This document shows, in pieces, positions 1 through 6,644 of a DNA stretch of 17,933 nt; positions within the stretch are counted from its first letter, which is position 1; each line of letters begins with the position of its first letter. Where the stretch lies: the NCBI GenBank assembly GCA_023443985.1, contig JAEZSJ010000146.1, positions 1 to 17,933 of the forward strand, written 5' to 3'. The DNA is from Verrucomicrobiota bacterium (lineage in GTDB: Bacteria; Verrucomicrobiota; Verrucomicrobiia; Opitutales; Opitutaceae). Made by a program: the position numbers and the translations under genes. The notes under the pieces were generated by a model. That model had not been told where the DNA came from, did no database searches, and saw nothing but the letters and a program-made list of their open reading frames with translations.

Positions 1-1
1 C

Positions 2-427
2 CTCGCGGACGCGCTCAACCGCGTGCGTCCCCGCCTCGCCGCGCGGCCGGCGGCGGCGCCCGCCACCGCGACCGCTCCCGCCGGCGGGCTGCTCCGCGAC
101 GACGACCAGGTCTTCCTCCGCGCGGGCGAACGCTGCTGGTTCGTGCCCGTCCGGTCGATCCGGCTGGTCGAGGCCGAGGGCAACCAGACCCGCCTGTATT
201 TCGGCACCGAGAACGCGCTCCAGCCGCGCACGCTCTCGGCGCTCGAGGAGCGCCTGCCCGCCACCCTCTTCATCCGCGCCAACCGCTCCCAACTGGTGAA
301 CCTCACGATGATCGAGGGCGTGGGCGAATGGTTCAGCCGCGGACTCAAGGTCCGCCTCACCGGCGGCCAGGAGATCGAGTTCTCGCGCCGGCAGGCCCAG
401 GTCTTCCGCGAGCGGATGAGCCTGTAA
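2..427 (+). CDS. LytTR-family response regulator, C-terminal part (5' end outside window)
   Basis: The reading frame is open from the window edge (position 2), so this is the last 141 residues of a longer protein. An alanine/proline-rich linker is followed by a LytTR DNA-binding domain over about the last 105 residues. Its recognisable elements are the opening DDQVFLRAGERCWFVPV, the strand IRLVEAEGNQTRLYF, the segment LSALEERLPATLFIRANRSQLVN, and the terminal RRQAQVFRERM. The family normally has an N-terminal receiver domain phosphorylated by a sensor kinase and binds promoter repeats. That half is not visible, so the receiver is inferred from family architecture. The first in-frame start-like codon (GTG at 23) is very unlikely to be the true start, because the preceding residues LADALNR continue the linker. 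It converges on dinB with a 31-bp gap and no evident terminator. The target genes cannot be told from this window. Confidence 0.85.
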   Translation, partial: LADALNRVRPRLAARPAAAPATATAPAGGLLRDDDQVFLRAGERCWFVPVRSIRLVEAEGNQTRLYFGTENALQPRTLSALEERLPATLFIRANRSQLVNLTMIEGVGEWFSRGLKVRLTGGQEIEFSRRQAQVFRERMSL

Positions 428-458
428 CCGCTGTTTCCCGACGCCGCCCGCCCGCCGT

Positions 459-1673
459 TCAGCCCCGCGGCGGAAGCCCCGGCGCCCTGCGCCCCGCGCC
501 GGTCCGCTCCTCCCCGCGCAGCTGGTGCCCGCGGGTGACGATATCCGCTCCCCGGACACGCTTGAGCGCATCCACCGCCGCGGCGAGCCGGTGCCGTTTC
601 TCCTTCGTGTCCTGCTCGAACAGGTCCAGCTGCCGCGCCGGCTCCTCCACCTGCGAGAAGCGCACGCACACCAGCCGCAGCGGCCGGCGCCGCGTCCAGG
701 CCGCGTGCAGCAGGGGCCGGATGAGCGGGTAGAAATCCGTCTCGAGGTCGCTCGCCGCCGGCAGGCTGCGCCCGGCCGACACGTCCTCCATGCCGGGATA
801 CCGGATCTTCAGCGTGAGCGTGCGCGCGCCCTTGCCGTCCGCCCGCAGCTTGGGCAGCAGCTCGTCGACCATGCGTTTCGCCACCCGCTCGATCTCGGCG
901 GGGTCCGCGATGTCGTGCGCAAACGTCTCCTGCTGGGAATAGCTCTTCGCCTCCTCCTCCGCGGTCTCGACCCGCGAGTCGTCCTCGCCGCGGGCCATCG
1001 CCAGCACCGCGGAGAAGTCGCCGCCGAAGAGCCGGCGCAGCACCGGCTCGGGCGCCGCCAGCAGATCGGCGACGGTCCGCAGGCCGGCGGCGACCAGGCG
1101 CGGCTCCGTCTTCGCGCCGATGCCGGGCAGCCGGCCGACGCCCAGCGGCGCGAGGAACGCCGCCTCCCCGCCCGGCGGCACGACCACGAACGCCCGCGGC
1201 TTGCGCAGCTTGCTGGCGATGCCCGCGACGAGCTTGTTGGCCGCCAGCCCCCACGACACCGAGATCCCGAGCTCGGCCACGATCGCCGCATCCAGCTCGC
1301 GGACACGGGACTCGAGCGCGGCCTGGGTGGTGAAGCCGCACGGTCCGAGGTCGAGGTAGCCCTCGTCGATCGAGCGCCGCTCGACGTGGGGCGTGACGGT
1401 CTCGCAGAGGTCGAACATCCGCCGCGACACCCGCCCGTACAGCCCCGGCGTGTGCCGGATCAGCACGAGGTCGGGGCAGACCTGGAGCGCCTTCGCGGTG
1501 GGCATCGGCGTGTAGACGCCGGCCGCGCGCGCCTCGTAGCTCGCCGAGGAGATGATGCCGCGCGTGGTGCCGCCGACCGCGCATTTCCGGCCGCGCAACG
1601 AGGGGTCGCGCGCCTGCTCGCACGCGACGAAGAAGGCGTCGGCGTCGAGGTGGACGATGGACGTGGGCGGCAC
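459..1673 (-). CDS. dinB: DNA polymerase IV (Y-family translesion polymerase)
   Basis: This 404-residue Y-family polymerase would copy past damaged template bases with low fidelity. The palm-domain metal ligands are present: D10 in HLDADAFF and D103-E104 in SIDEGYLDL. The YxxR-type nucleotide-binding segment SASYEARAAGV follows at 43-52. A helix-hairpin-helix (LPGIGAKTE, 182-190) marks the thumb, and the little-finger domain occupies about 243-345. A QLDLF sequence at 348-352 resembles a beta-clamp-binding motif. The start is a GTG. The same frame is closed by the stop codon of the upstream glycoside hydrolase only five codons earlier, and no other start codon lies between, so the start is well fixed. 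The last ~20 residues form a basic, glycine/proline-rich tail beyond the conserved end. The gene lies 15 bp after the hydrolase gene and may be cotranscribed with it. No SOS box of its own is visible. Confidence 0.95.
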   Translation of the reverse strand: MPPTSIVHLDADAFFVACEQARDPSLRGRKCAVGGTTRGIISSASYEARAAGVYTPMPTAKALQVCPDLVLIRHTPGLYGRVSRRMFDLCETVTPHVERRSIDEGYLDLGPCGFTTQAALESRVRELDAAIVAELGISVSWGLAANKLVAGIASKLRKPRAFVVVPPGGEAAFLAPLGVGRLPGIGAKTEPRLVAAGLRTVADLLAAPEPVLRRLFGGDFSAVLAMARGEDDSRVETAEEEAKSYSQQETFAHDIADPAEIERVAKRMVDELLPKLRADGKGARTLTLKIRYPGMEDVSAGRSLPAASDLETDFYPLIRPLLHAAWTRRRPLRLVCVRFSQVEEPARQLDLFEQDTKEKRHRLAAAVDALKRVRGADIVTRGHQLRGEERTGAGRRAPGLPPRG

Positions 1674-1688
1674 GCCGCTGTTGTGGGT

Positions 1689-3584
1689 TCAGCGCGGGGG
1701 CGGCGCAACCGGAACCCGCAGGAGCGTGACGAGGCTGCGCGCCGGCAGGTCGAGCGTCGCGGGCGGTCCGGCGAGGGCGGGAGCCTCCTGGAAGCCGGCG
1801 GTCTCGGTGGTGGTCACCACGCGCCAGCGCCCCGGCGGCAGCCCCGCGAGCGCGGCGGTGGTGGCCGGGCCAACGTTGAGCAGGTGCACGACCAGCTCCT
1901 CGTCGCGCGCGAACGCGCTCACGAACACGTCGCGCTGGTCGCTCGAGGTCGCGACGCCCACGCTGTGCGCGGGCGTGAGGTCGGTGAAATGCTTCATCAG
2001 CCACAGCCGCCCGGTGGGCTCGACGGCGCCCGAGGGCCCGACGCGGGCGAGCCCGTAGTCGGCGGTGAACTGCCAATACAACGAGGCCTGCGGCCGCGCG
2101 TGCCGGAGCAGCTCCTGCACCTGCCGCGCCTCGCCGAGGCCGTAGGTGTAGCTGTCGTAGGTGCGGTTGCGCCAGGAGCCGGGGTCCGTGCCCGCCTCGC
2201 CGATGAGCAGGGGCAGGCCGAGCCAGGCGGCGACCTCCGACCATGCGCGGTACTGTTCCGGCGTGCCGTGGCCCCAGCTGTGGAACGAGACCGCGCCCAC
2301 GTACCGCATCGCCTCGGCATCGGCCGCGGTGGCGAGCACGTACTTGTGCGTGTCGCGCGGGTTGGCGGTGTCGCCGAGCAGGAATCTCGTCTTGAGGCCG
2401 AGCCGGGCGAGGTGCGCGCCGATCCGTTTCACGGCGTCGCGGTGCTCCTCGGGGTTGAGGCCGACGTTCACGCCGAGGTCGGGCTCGTTGAAGGAGATCA
2501 GGTCCGGCTCGGCTTCGTAGTTGTTTTTCAGGTGCAGCAGGTAGCCGCCGAGAAGATCGAGCAACTCCGGCCAGCGCTCGCCGGCGATCTTGCGGCCGAA
2601 GGTGCCCGCGGGCACGCGGTTCGGGTCGGTGTAGAAACGCTCCGGCAGGCGCCAGACGCTGAGGATCCACGGCACCCCGGCCTGTTGGATCGTGCGGATG
2701 CGCGCGAAGTCCGCGGTGAGCGTCGCGCCCGGGCGGTCGTGTTCCAGATCCCAGAGGATCGCCTTCAGCTCGTGCCGCGACCAGGCGAGGCGCAGGTGCT
2801 CGAGGATGTACTGCGTCTCCGGGTTGTCGGCGGCCCAGCAGAGGTTTCCCCCGAAGCCGTCGAAGGGCGCGAGGCGCTGGGCGGGATCGACGTGCACCGT
2901 CGCGGGCAGGGCGGCCACCCGGGAGGCGTCGAACTGGAGCGAGGCGGAGAACGTCACCGTTTCCTTGGCCAGGGGGCCGCGGTGCAGCGGGACACGCAGC
3001 CGATAGCTGCGGAACGGGCCCGCCCAGTGGTCGGCGAGCGAGAACTCCCGCGCCTGCGGGAACGTGAGCGAGAGCCGACGGGTGCCGTCCGCGGCGGCGA
3101 ACTCCAGCGTGTCGGTGGTGGCGCGGGCGAAACGCGCGTCCGCCGGCTTGCGGTCCGGGAGCGCCACCGCGCCGGGCTGGAGCGTGCCGCCCACGAACTC
3201 CGGGCGGGGCAGGTCGACCACCCACTCGATCGCCTGCAGCAACACCGGAGATTCGGCGGCCGACGAGACCGCGAGATCGACGCGCGGCGCGGGCTGCGTC
3301 TCCCAGGCGGCGGTGTAGTCGAACTTCGCGCCGTTGGGCGCGGTGATCGAGCCCGACCAGCGCAGCGCGAACCCGTCGCGCGTGATGGGCGAGCGTTGGT
3401 CGTGCGGCTGCAGCTCGACCTCGAGCCCGCCCTCGAAGACGGCGACGAGGCGGGCGTGCAAGGCGAGCGTGCTGCCGTGGTCGACGAGCGCGGTGAGGCC
3501 GCCGGCGCTGTCGAAGGTGGCGTTTTCCGGAGCGGCCGTGGCGAGCGTCGCGCCGAGACCGACGAGGGCAAGGAGTTGGGTCAT
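1689..3584 (-). CDS. Secreted glycoside hydrolase, clan GH-A, GH30-like
   Basis: This 631-residue protein has a short putative signal peptide (MTQLLALVGLGATLATA, with little positive charge). An N-terminal beta-rich region of about 210 residues precedes a (beta/alpha)8 catalytic domain. FDGFGG at 241-246 is the typical GH30 entry motif. FNEP at 365-368 supplies the probable acid/base Glu367, and GEAG at 462-465 the probable nucleophile Glu463; these are retaining clan GH-A signatures. A C-terminal beta-sandwich (about 525-625) also fits GH30. The substrate is unknown: GH30 includes glucosidases, xylanases and galactanases. The ATG at 3584 was chosen because it gives a signal sequence; extension to 3794 adds a non-signal, compositionally odd leader. 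The ribosome-binding region is pyrimidine-rich (CCTCCTCCCC) rather than a Shine-Dalgarno sequence. It precedes dinB by 15 bp. Inverted repeats upstream may be regulatory. Confidence 0.82.
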   Translation of the reverse strand: MTQLLALVGLGATLATAAPENATFDSAGGLTALVDHGSTLALHARLVAVFEGGLEVELQPHDQRSPITRDGFALRWSGSITAPNGAKFDYTAAWETQPAPRVDLAVSSAAESPVLLQAIEWVVDLPRPEFVGGTLQPGAVALPDRKPADARFARATTDTLEFAAADGTRRLSLTFPQAREFSLADHWAGPFRSYRLRVPLHRGPLAKETVTFSASLQFDASRVAALPATVHVDPAQRLAPFDGFGGNLCWAADNPETQYILEHLRLAWSRHELKAILWDLEHDRPGATLTADFARIRTIQQAGVPWILSVWRLPERFYTDPNRVPAGTFGRKIAGERWPELLDLLGGYLLHLKNNYEAEPDLISFNEPDLGVNVGLNPEEHRDAVKRIGAHLARLGLKTRFLLGDTANPRDTHKYVLATAADAEAMRYVGAVSFHSWGHGTPEQYRAWSEVAAWLGLPLLIGEAGTDPGSWRNRTYDSYTYGLGEARQVQELLRHARPQASLYWQFTADYGLARVGPSGAVEPTGRLWLMKHFTDLTPAHSVGVATSSDQRDVFVSAFARDEELVVHLLNVGPATTAALAGLPPGRWRVVTTTETAGFQEAPALAGPPATLDLPARSLVTLLRVPVAPPPR

Positions 3585-3642
3585 GGGGAGGAGGTCCGTA
3601 CGAAACCCGGGCCGGCCCCTTCCACAAACGCATTCCCGTACC

Positions 3643-3665
3643 GCGATGCGCCATCCATGCATCGC
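3643..3665. repeat. 7-bp inverted repeat upstream of the hydrolase gene
   Basis: GCGATGC at 3643-3649 is mirrored exactly by GCATCGC at 3659-3665 with a 9-nt spacer. It lies about 60-80 bp before the hydrolase start codon, where a repressor site or leader hairpin could act. Arms this short can arise by chance in GC-rich DNA. Confidence 0.3.
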
Positions 3666-3739
3666 CGCGCGCCAACCGGCCGGCCGTGCGCCGCCGGCCG
3701 GGGCGTTCGGGGCGCGGCGCATGCCGGGGGCATCGCGCG

Positions 3740-3784
3740 GAGGACGCAAAACCGTGTCGCGGTCGGACGCGGATTTGCGTCTTC
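3740..3784. promoter_or_regulatory. 15-bp inverted repeat, candidate operator of the hydrolase gene
   Basis: GAGGACGCAAAACCG (3740-3754) and CGGATTTGCGTCTTC (3770-3784) are inverted copies matching at 13 of 15 positions, with an uninterrupted GACGCAAA/TTTGCGTC core. The spacer is 15 nt, so half-site centres are 30 bp apart, about three helical turns. AT-rich cores are rare in this DNA, which argues against pure chance. It lies about 155-200 bp upstream of the hydrolase start. A dimeric sugar-responsive regulator would fit, but this is inference. Confidence 0.35.
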
Positions 3785-3967
3785 CGTACCGCACCGCACC
3801 CGGGCGCGGCGCGGGCCGAGCCGGGAGGGGCCGCGCGCACCCGGCGGATGGGCGGGGTCGGCTGGGACAGACTCCCGTTCCCGAGCGTGACGGCGTTCCG
3901 TGTCGTGTCAGCGCCCCGACGCCCGACCCTGCGGACTGCCGGAAAACCGCCCCAGGCTGGAGCGGGC

Positions 3968-3989
3968 GGAGACGCGACGGAGCGTCTCC
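3968..3989. repeat. Perfect 8-bp stem hairpin downstream of the PEP-CTERM gene
   Basis: GGAGACGC (3968-3975) and GCGTCTCC (3982-3989) form a perfect stem with a 6-nt loop. No T-run follows on either strand. It may add to termination after the hairpin at 3998-4023. Confidence 0.4.
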
Positions 3990-4023
3990 ACAAAAGCAGG
4001 CCGGCCGCGGGCGGCTCCGGCCT
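3990..4023 (-). terminator. Probable intrinsic terminator of the PEP-CTERM gene
   Basis: On the minus strand AGGCCGG and CCGGCCT (4023-4017 and 4004-3998) pair as a GC-rich stem around a 12-nt loop. TGCTTTTGTGG follows immediately, with TTTT at 3995-3992. It begins about 30 bp after the PEP-CTERM stop codon, the expected position and orientation for a rho-independent terminator. The T-run is short. Confidence 0.5.
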
Positions 4024-4052
4024 CCCCTGCCCCGGTCGCGCGGGTGCGGCGA

Positions 4053-4730
4053 TCAGCGCCGGAACCGGCGCGTGAAGGCCGCGAGCGTCAGCGTGCCCAG
4101 GCCGAGGAACAGCGCGTAGGTCGAGGGCTCCGGGATGACCGTGAGATTCGAATACTCGACGTACAGACCCGCGGGGTTGCCGGTGGCGCCGGCCGCGTTG
4201 GTGAGCGTGAACTGCAGGGTGTTGAGCCCCGGGCGCAGCGTCGTGGCGTCGACGAGGTACCGGTAGTGCCCGAGCTCGCCGTAGTTGGTCGAGCCGTCGA
4301 CGGTGCCGAGGTTGGCCAGCGCGGTGTCGTTGAGGGCCAGCGAGAGGTTGTTGTCGGCGGCCGCCTGGATCTCGAAGCTCACCGCGCCGGGGGAGACGGA
4401 GGCGAGGTCGAAGGTGAGGCCGATCTGGAAATCTCCGGCCGGCACGGTCGGCACCTCCGCGGTGGCGGCCGGCGGCGTGGTGCCGGAATAGAGGGCGAGC
4501 CACTGGGCCGTGCCGCTGTTGTCCAGCCACGGGCCGTTCACCGGCCAGACCGTCGAAGCCGGGACATAAAGGCCGAAGGTGCCGCTCACGCTCGCGGAGG
4601 TCACGCTGTAGGGATTGGAGCCGTCGGCCCGCAACGAGCCGGAGTTGAGCAGGCCGAAATCGGCCGCCGATTGCGCACCGGACGAGGCGGCCAGGACGAG
4701 AGCGGCGAACAGAGCAGTGAGCGATTTCAT
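4053..4730 (-). CDS. PEP-CTERM sorting-domain secreted protein
   Basis: This 225-residue exported protein has a clear signal peptide (MKSLTALFAALVLAASSGAQSA). The C-terminal sorting tail consists of the PEP motif in VIPEPSTYALFLGLG, a hydrophobic helix, and the basic end RRFRR. Proteins with this tail are processed by an exosortase in bacteria that make extracellular polymeric matrix, including many Verrucomicrobia. The exosortase is not in this window. The middle section (about 25-195) is Gly/Ser/Thr/Asn-rich and predicted to be beta-rich, with LGHYRYLVDATTLRPGLNTL resembling a jelly-roll or lectin-like fold; no enzymatic motif is visible. The ATG at 4730 was chosen because the signal peptide starts there; the upstream in-frame TTG at 4772 is part of a TTGACA box. 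The gene appears monocistronic, with hairpins on both sides. Confidence 0.88.
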   Translation of the reverse strand: MKSLTALFAALVLAASSGAQSAADFGLLNSGSLRADGSNPYSVTSASVSGTFGLYVPASTVWPVNGPWLDNSGTAQWLALYSGTTPPAATAEVPTVPAGDFQIGLTFDLASVSPGAVSFEIQAAADNNLSLALNDTALANLGTVDGSTNYGELGHYRYLVDATTLRPGLNTLQFTLTNAAGATGNPAGLYVEYSNLTVIPEPSTYALFLGLGTLTLAAFTRRFRR

Positions 4731-4744
4731 GAAGGAATCGCCCG

Positions 4745-4772
4745 GTGCTAGACCGGAGAAATCCCCTGTCAA
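4745..4772 (-). promoter_or_regulatory. Candidate sigma-70-type promoter of the PEP-CTERM gene
   Basis: On the minus strand a perfect TTGACA (4772-4767) is followed after 16 bp by TAGCAC (4750-4745), which matches the -10 consensus at only three of six bases. The predicted start would leave a leader of about 8 nt before the ATG at 4730, which is short. The -35 box is convincing, the -10 box is not. Confidence 0.35.
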
Positions 4773-4800
4773 TGGCCCAGGGGTAAGCGCTCAAGGTAGG

Positions 4801-4820
4801 TCTAGGGAATAGACCCTAGA
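4801..4820. repeat. 7-bp perfect inverted repeat between the Sel1 and PEP-CTERM genes
   Basis: TCTAGGG (4801-4807) and CCCTAGA (4814-4820) pair around a 6-nt loop. An overlapping alternative, GGTCTA/TAGACC (4799-4815), is also perfect. The element is unusually AT-containing for this DNA. It lies upstream of the TTGACA box of the PEP-CTERM gene and downstream of the Sel1 gene, so it could be an operator or part of a terminator. Confidence 0.35.
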
Positions 4821-4825
4821 GCTAA

Positions 4826-4848
4826 GCGAGGGCGGTGTGTTCCCTCGC
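4826..4848 (-). terminator. Hairpin at the end of the flagellar cluster, possible terminator
   Basis: GCGAGGG (4826-4832) and CCCTCGC (4842-4848) form a perfect 7-bp stem with a 9-nt loop, about 50 bp after the Sel1 stop codon on the minus strand. Only TTAGCTC follows, so there is no real T-run. Position favours termination; sequence support is weak. Confidence 0.35.
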
Positions 4849-4895
4849 GGGATGCGGGAGGCCACGCGTTGCCCGCGGGACGCCCGGCGCCGCGC

Positions 4896-5636
4896 TCAGT
4901 TGCCCAGCGCCATGAGCGAGTCGATCGCTTTCTCGTGACCGGCGGCGGCGGCCTCGCGGTACAGCGCCGCGGCGCGGGTGAGATCGCGTTCGAGTCCCTC
5001 GTGTCCGAGCTCGTAGTGGAGCCCGAGGTTGTACTGTGCGCTGACGTGCCCCTGGGCCGCGGCGAGCTCGTACCATTCGACCGCGAGCAGCCGATCGGCC
5101 GCCACGCCCTCCCCGGTGTCGAACATGAGCGCGAGCTGGTACTGCGCCTCGGCGAGCCCGTTCTTGGCCGCCGCATAGACCCATTCGGCGGCGAGGCCCT
5201 TGTCGGCCGGGGTGTTGGCGGTCATCAGGAGATCGATACCGAGATTGAGCTGCGCCTCGGGGATGCCGGCGACGGCGGCGTGCTTGAGCCAGGCCGCGGC
5301 CTCGCCCGGCTCCTGCTCGGGCACGAGGCCGGCCTGCAGCAGCAGCGCGAGGTTGAGCGCCGAGCGCGGCTCGCCCTTGGTGGCGGCGGCGCGGAACCAG
5401 CGCGCGGCCTCGGAGTAGTCGGGCGCGACGCCGAGTCCCTTCGTGTAGTAGAGCCCGAGGGTGCACTCGGCCTGCACGAGGCCCTGCGCGGCGGCGGCGG
5501 CGATCCAGCGGGCCGCCTGCGTGTAGTCCTGGGCCACGCCGTCCCCGCGGTCGTGGAGCACGCCGAGCTTGTATTGGGCGGCGGCGTGACCGGCTTGGGC
5601 TTCGGCGGTGAGGGCGGTGAGTTCCTGGGAGGTCAT
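4896..5636 (-). CDS. Sel1-repeat (tetratricopeptide-like) protein at the end of the flagellar cluster
   Basis: This 246-residue protein consists almost entirely of about six Sel1-like repeats of 36-39 residues. Their cores are AQYKLG, AECTLG, SALNLA, AQLNLG, AQYQLA and AQYNLG, each followed by a G.GV/D-type turn and an AA.W...AA helix. Sel1 repeats form alpha-alpha superhelices that act as protein-protein interaction scaffolds. There is no signal peptide and no hydrophobic segment, so it should be cytoplasmic. It lies 53 bp after flgL in the same orientation and ends the cluster, a place where csrA and fliW occur in many other bacteria. A flagellar role is inferred from position only. Known flagellar Sel1 proteins such as MotX are exported, unlike this one. 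The ATG at 5636 is the first of the domain and lacks a clear Shine-Dalgarno sequence. Confidence 0.85.
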   Translation of the reverse strand: MTSQELTALTAEAQAGHAAAQYKLGVLHDRGDGVAQDYTQAARWIAAAAAQGLVQAECTLGLYYTKGLGVAPDYSEAARWFRAAATKGEPRSALNLALLLQAGLVPEQEPGEAAAWLKHAAVAGIPEAQLNLGIDLLMTANTPADKGLAAEWVYAAAKNGLAEAQYQLALMFDTGEGVAADRLLAVEWYELAAAQGHVSAQYNLGLHYELGHEGLERDLTRAAALYREAAAAGHEKAIDSLMALGN

Positions 5637-5689
5637 GATGCGTTCTGCTTCGGGACGGAGGACGGGATGAAAAGCGAGGGGGCGCCCGC

Positions 5690-6592
5690 TCAGATGTAGT
5701 CGAGCAACGACTGCTGCAGCAGGTTCGAGCCGGCCTTGAGGGCAGCCTCGTAGGAGCGTTCGGCGCTCTGGTACTTGATGATCGTCTCGGCGAGATCGAT
5801 CTCGGTCTCGTTGCCGGAGAGTTCGGCGAGCTGGTTGAACCGGATCGTGTTCTGCTCCTGCGTGGTCTTGATGCGGAACTGCGAGGTCGAAAGCGTGCTG
5901 ATCATGTTCACGACGTTGCTCTCGTCGTCGCCGATCGCGTTCTGGTAGGTCGCCATGGCGGCCTTGTCGTTGGCGAGCACGGCGTCGCGCAGGTCGGACA
6001 GGTTGTTCAGCAACGTGGCGAGCTCCTGGTTCTGGGCGCCGCTGTTGAGGGTGGCGACGCTGGCGTTCTCGCTCACGGCCACCTCGGCGGCCGGATCGGG
6101 GGAGCCGAGGTAGGTGACGTTCGTGATGCGGTTGGTGGCCGGGTCGCGGGTCGCGGAGAACGGCGCCGTGGCCGTCTCCTGGCTGCCGAAGAGGTAGGTG
6201 CCGCTCACCTGGCTGTTGGCCAACGAGAAGACCTGCTCGAGCAGGCCGTCGATCTGCGTGGCGAGCGCACTCTGCGCGTCGGGGTCGCCGGAGGAGGCGG
6301 CGGCGGGCGCGAGGTTGAACACCTGGTTGGTGATGGACTTGATCGAACCGAGGGCGGTGGAGCTGACCGCGATGTTCGTCAACGCGCGCTGGGCGTTGCG
6401 CTCGTACTGCTGGAGCGCCCGCTTCTCGCTGTCGTAGCTCATCACGCGACCGGTCGCGGGCACGTCGTCGCTGGCCTCGAGCAACCGGCGGCCGGTGGCC
6501 ATCTGCTGCGTGAGCCGGCTCTGGGTGCTGGACAGGCGCGTGAGATCGGTGGTCAGGCGGGTGGCCAAGGTGTTGGAGGTGACACGGAGCAT
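5690..6592 (-). CDS. flgL: Flagellar hook-associated protein 3 (hook-filament junction)
   Basis: This 300-residue FlgL/HAP3 homologue is exported by the flagellar type III system and forms the junction layer that contacts flagellin. The N-terminal flagellin-like D0/D1 helices (MLRVTSNTLATRL, then LSSTQSRLTQQMATGRRLLEASDD) carry the family pattern ending in a SDDP-like turn, here SDDVPA. The C-terminal D0 helix (ETIIKYQSAERSYEAALKAG then LLQQSLLDYI) is also typical. The length is close to the usual ~310 residues. No Sec signal is present, as expected. It follows flgK after 52 bp and precedes the Sel1 gene. The pairing with FlgK and the chaperone FlgN upstream confirms the assignment. Confidence 0.95.
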   Translation of the reverse strand: MLRVTSNTLATRLTTDLTRLSSTQSRLTQQMATGRRLLEASDDVPATGRVMSYDSEKRALQQYERNAQRALTNIAVSSTALGSIKSITNQVFNLAPAAASSGDPDAQSALATQIDGLLEQVFSLANSQVSGTYLFGSQETATAPFSATRDPATNRITNVTYLGSPDPAAEVAVSENASVATLNSGAQNQELATLLNNLSDLRDAVLANDKAAMATYQNAIGDDESNVVNMISTLSTSQFRIKTTQEQNTIRFNQLAELSGNETEIDLAETIIKYQSAERSYEAALKAGSNLLQQSLLDYI

Positions 6593-6644
6593 GGCGAGGA
6601 GGGGGTGAAGATTCTGGGGGACGGGTCGAACGCGTCCGGGACGA

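Larger units (their letters stand above)
3585..4052. other. 468-bp non-coding region upstream of the hydrolase gene
   Basis: No convincing gene on either strand: the open frames here are proline/arginine-rich and resemble no protein family I know. It holds the 3' flank of the PEP-CTERM gene, with two hairpins (3968-3989 and 3998-4023), and the 5' flank of the hydrolase gene, with two inverted repeats (3643-3665 and 3740-3784). I cannot identify a -35/-10 pair for the hydrolase. Confidence 0.6.

Noticed and set aside
3655..3675. TGGCGCG followed by ATGCA upstream of the hydrolase gene, resembling a sigma-54 site
   Set aside because: The GG to GC distance is one base too long, and sigma-54 does not tolerate changed spacing well.
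525..3890. A 1121-codon open frame on the plus strand
   Set aside because: It is antisense to dinB and the hydrolase gene, has an Arg/Gly/Ala-rich composition without any domain, and arises from strong third-position GC bias that removes stop codons from the opposite strand.
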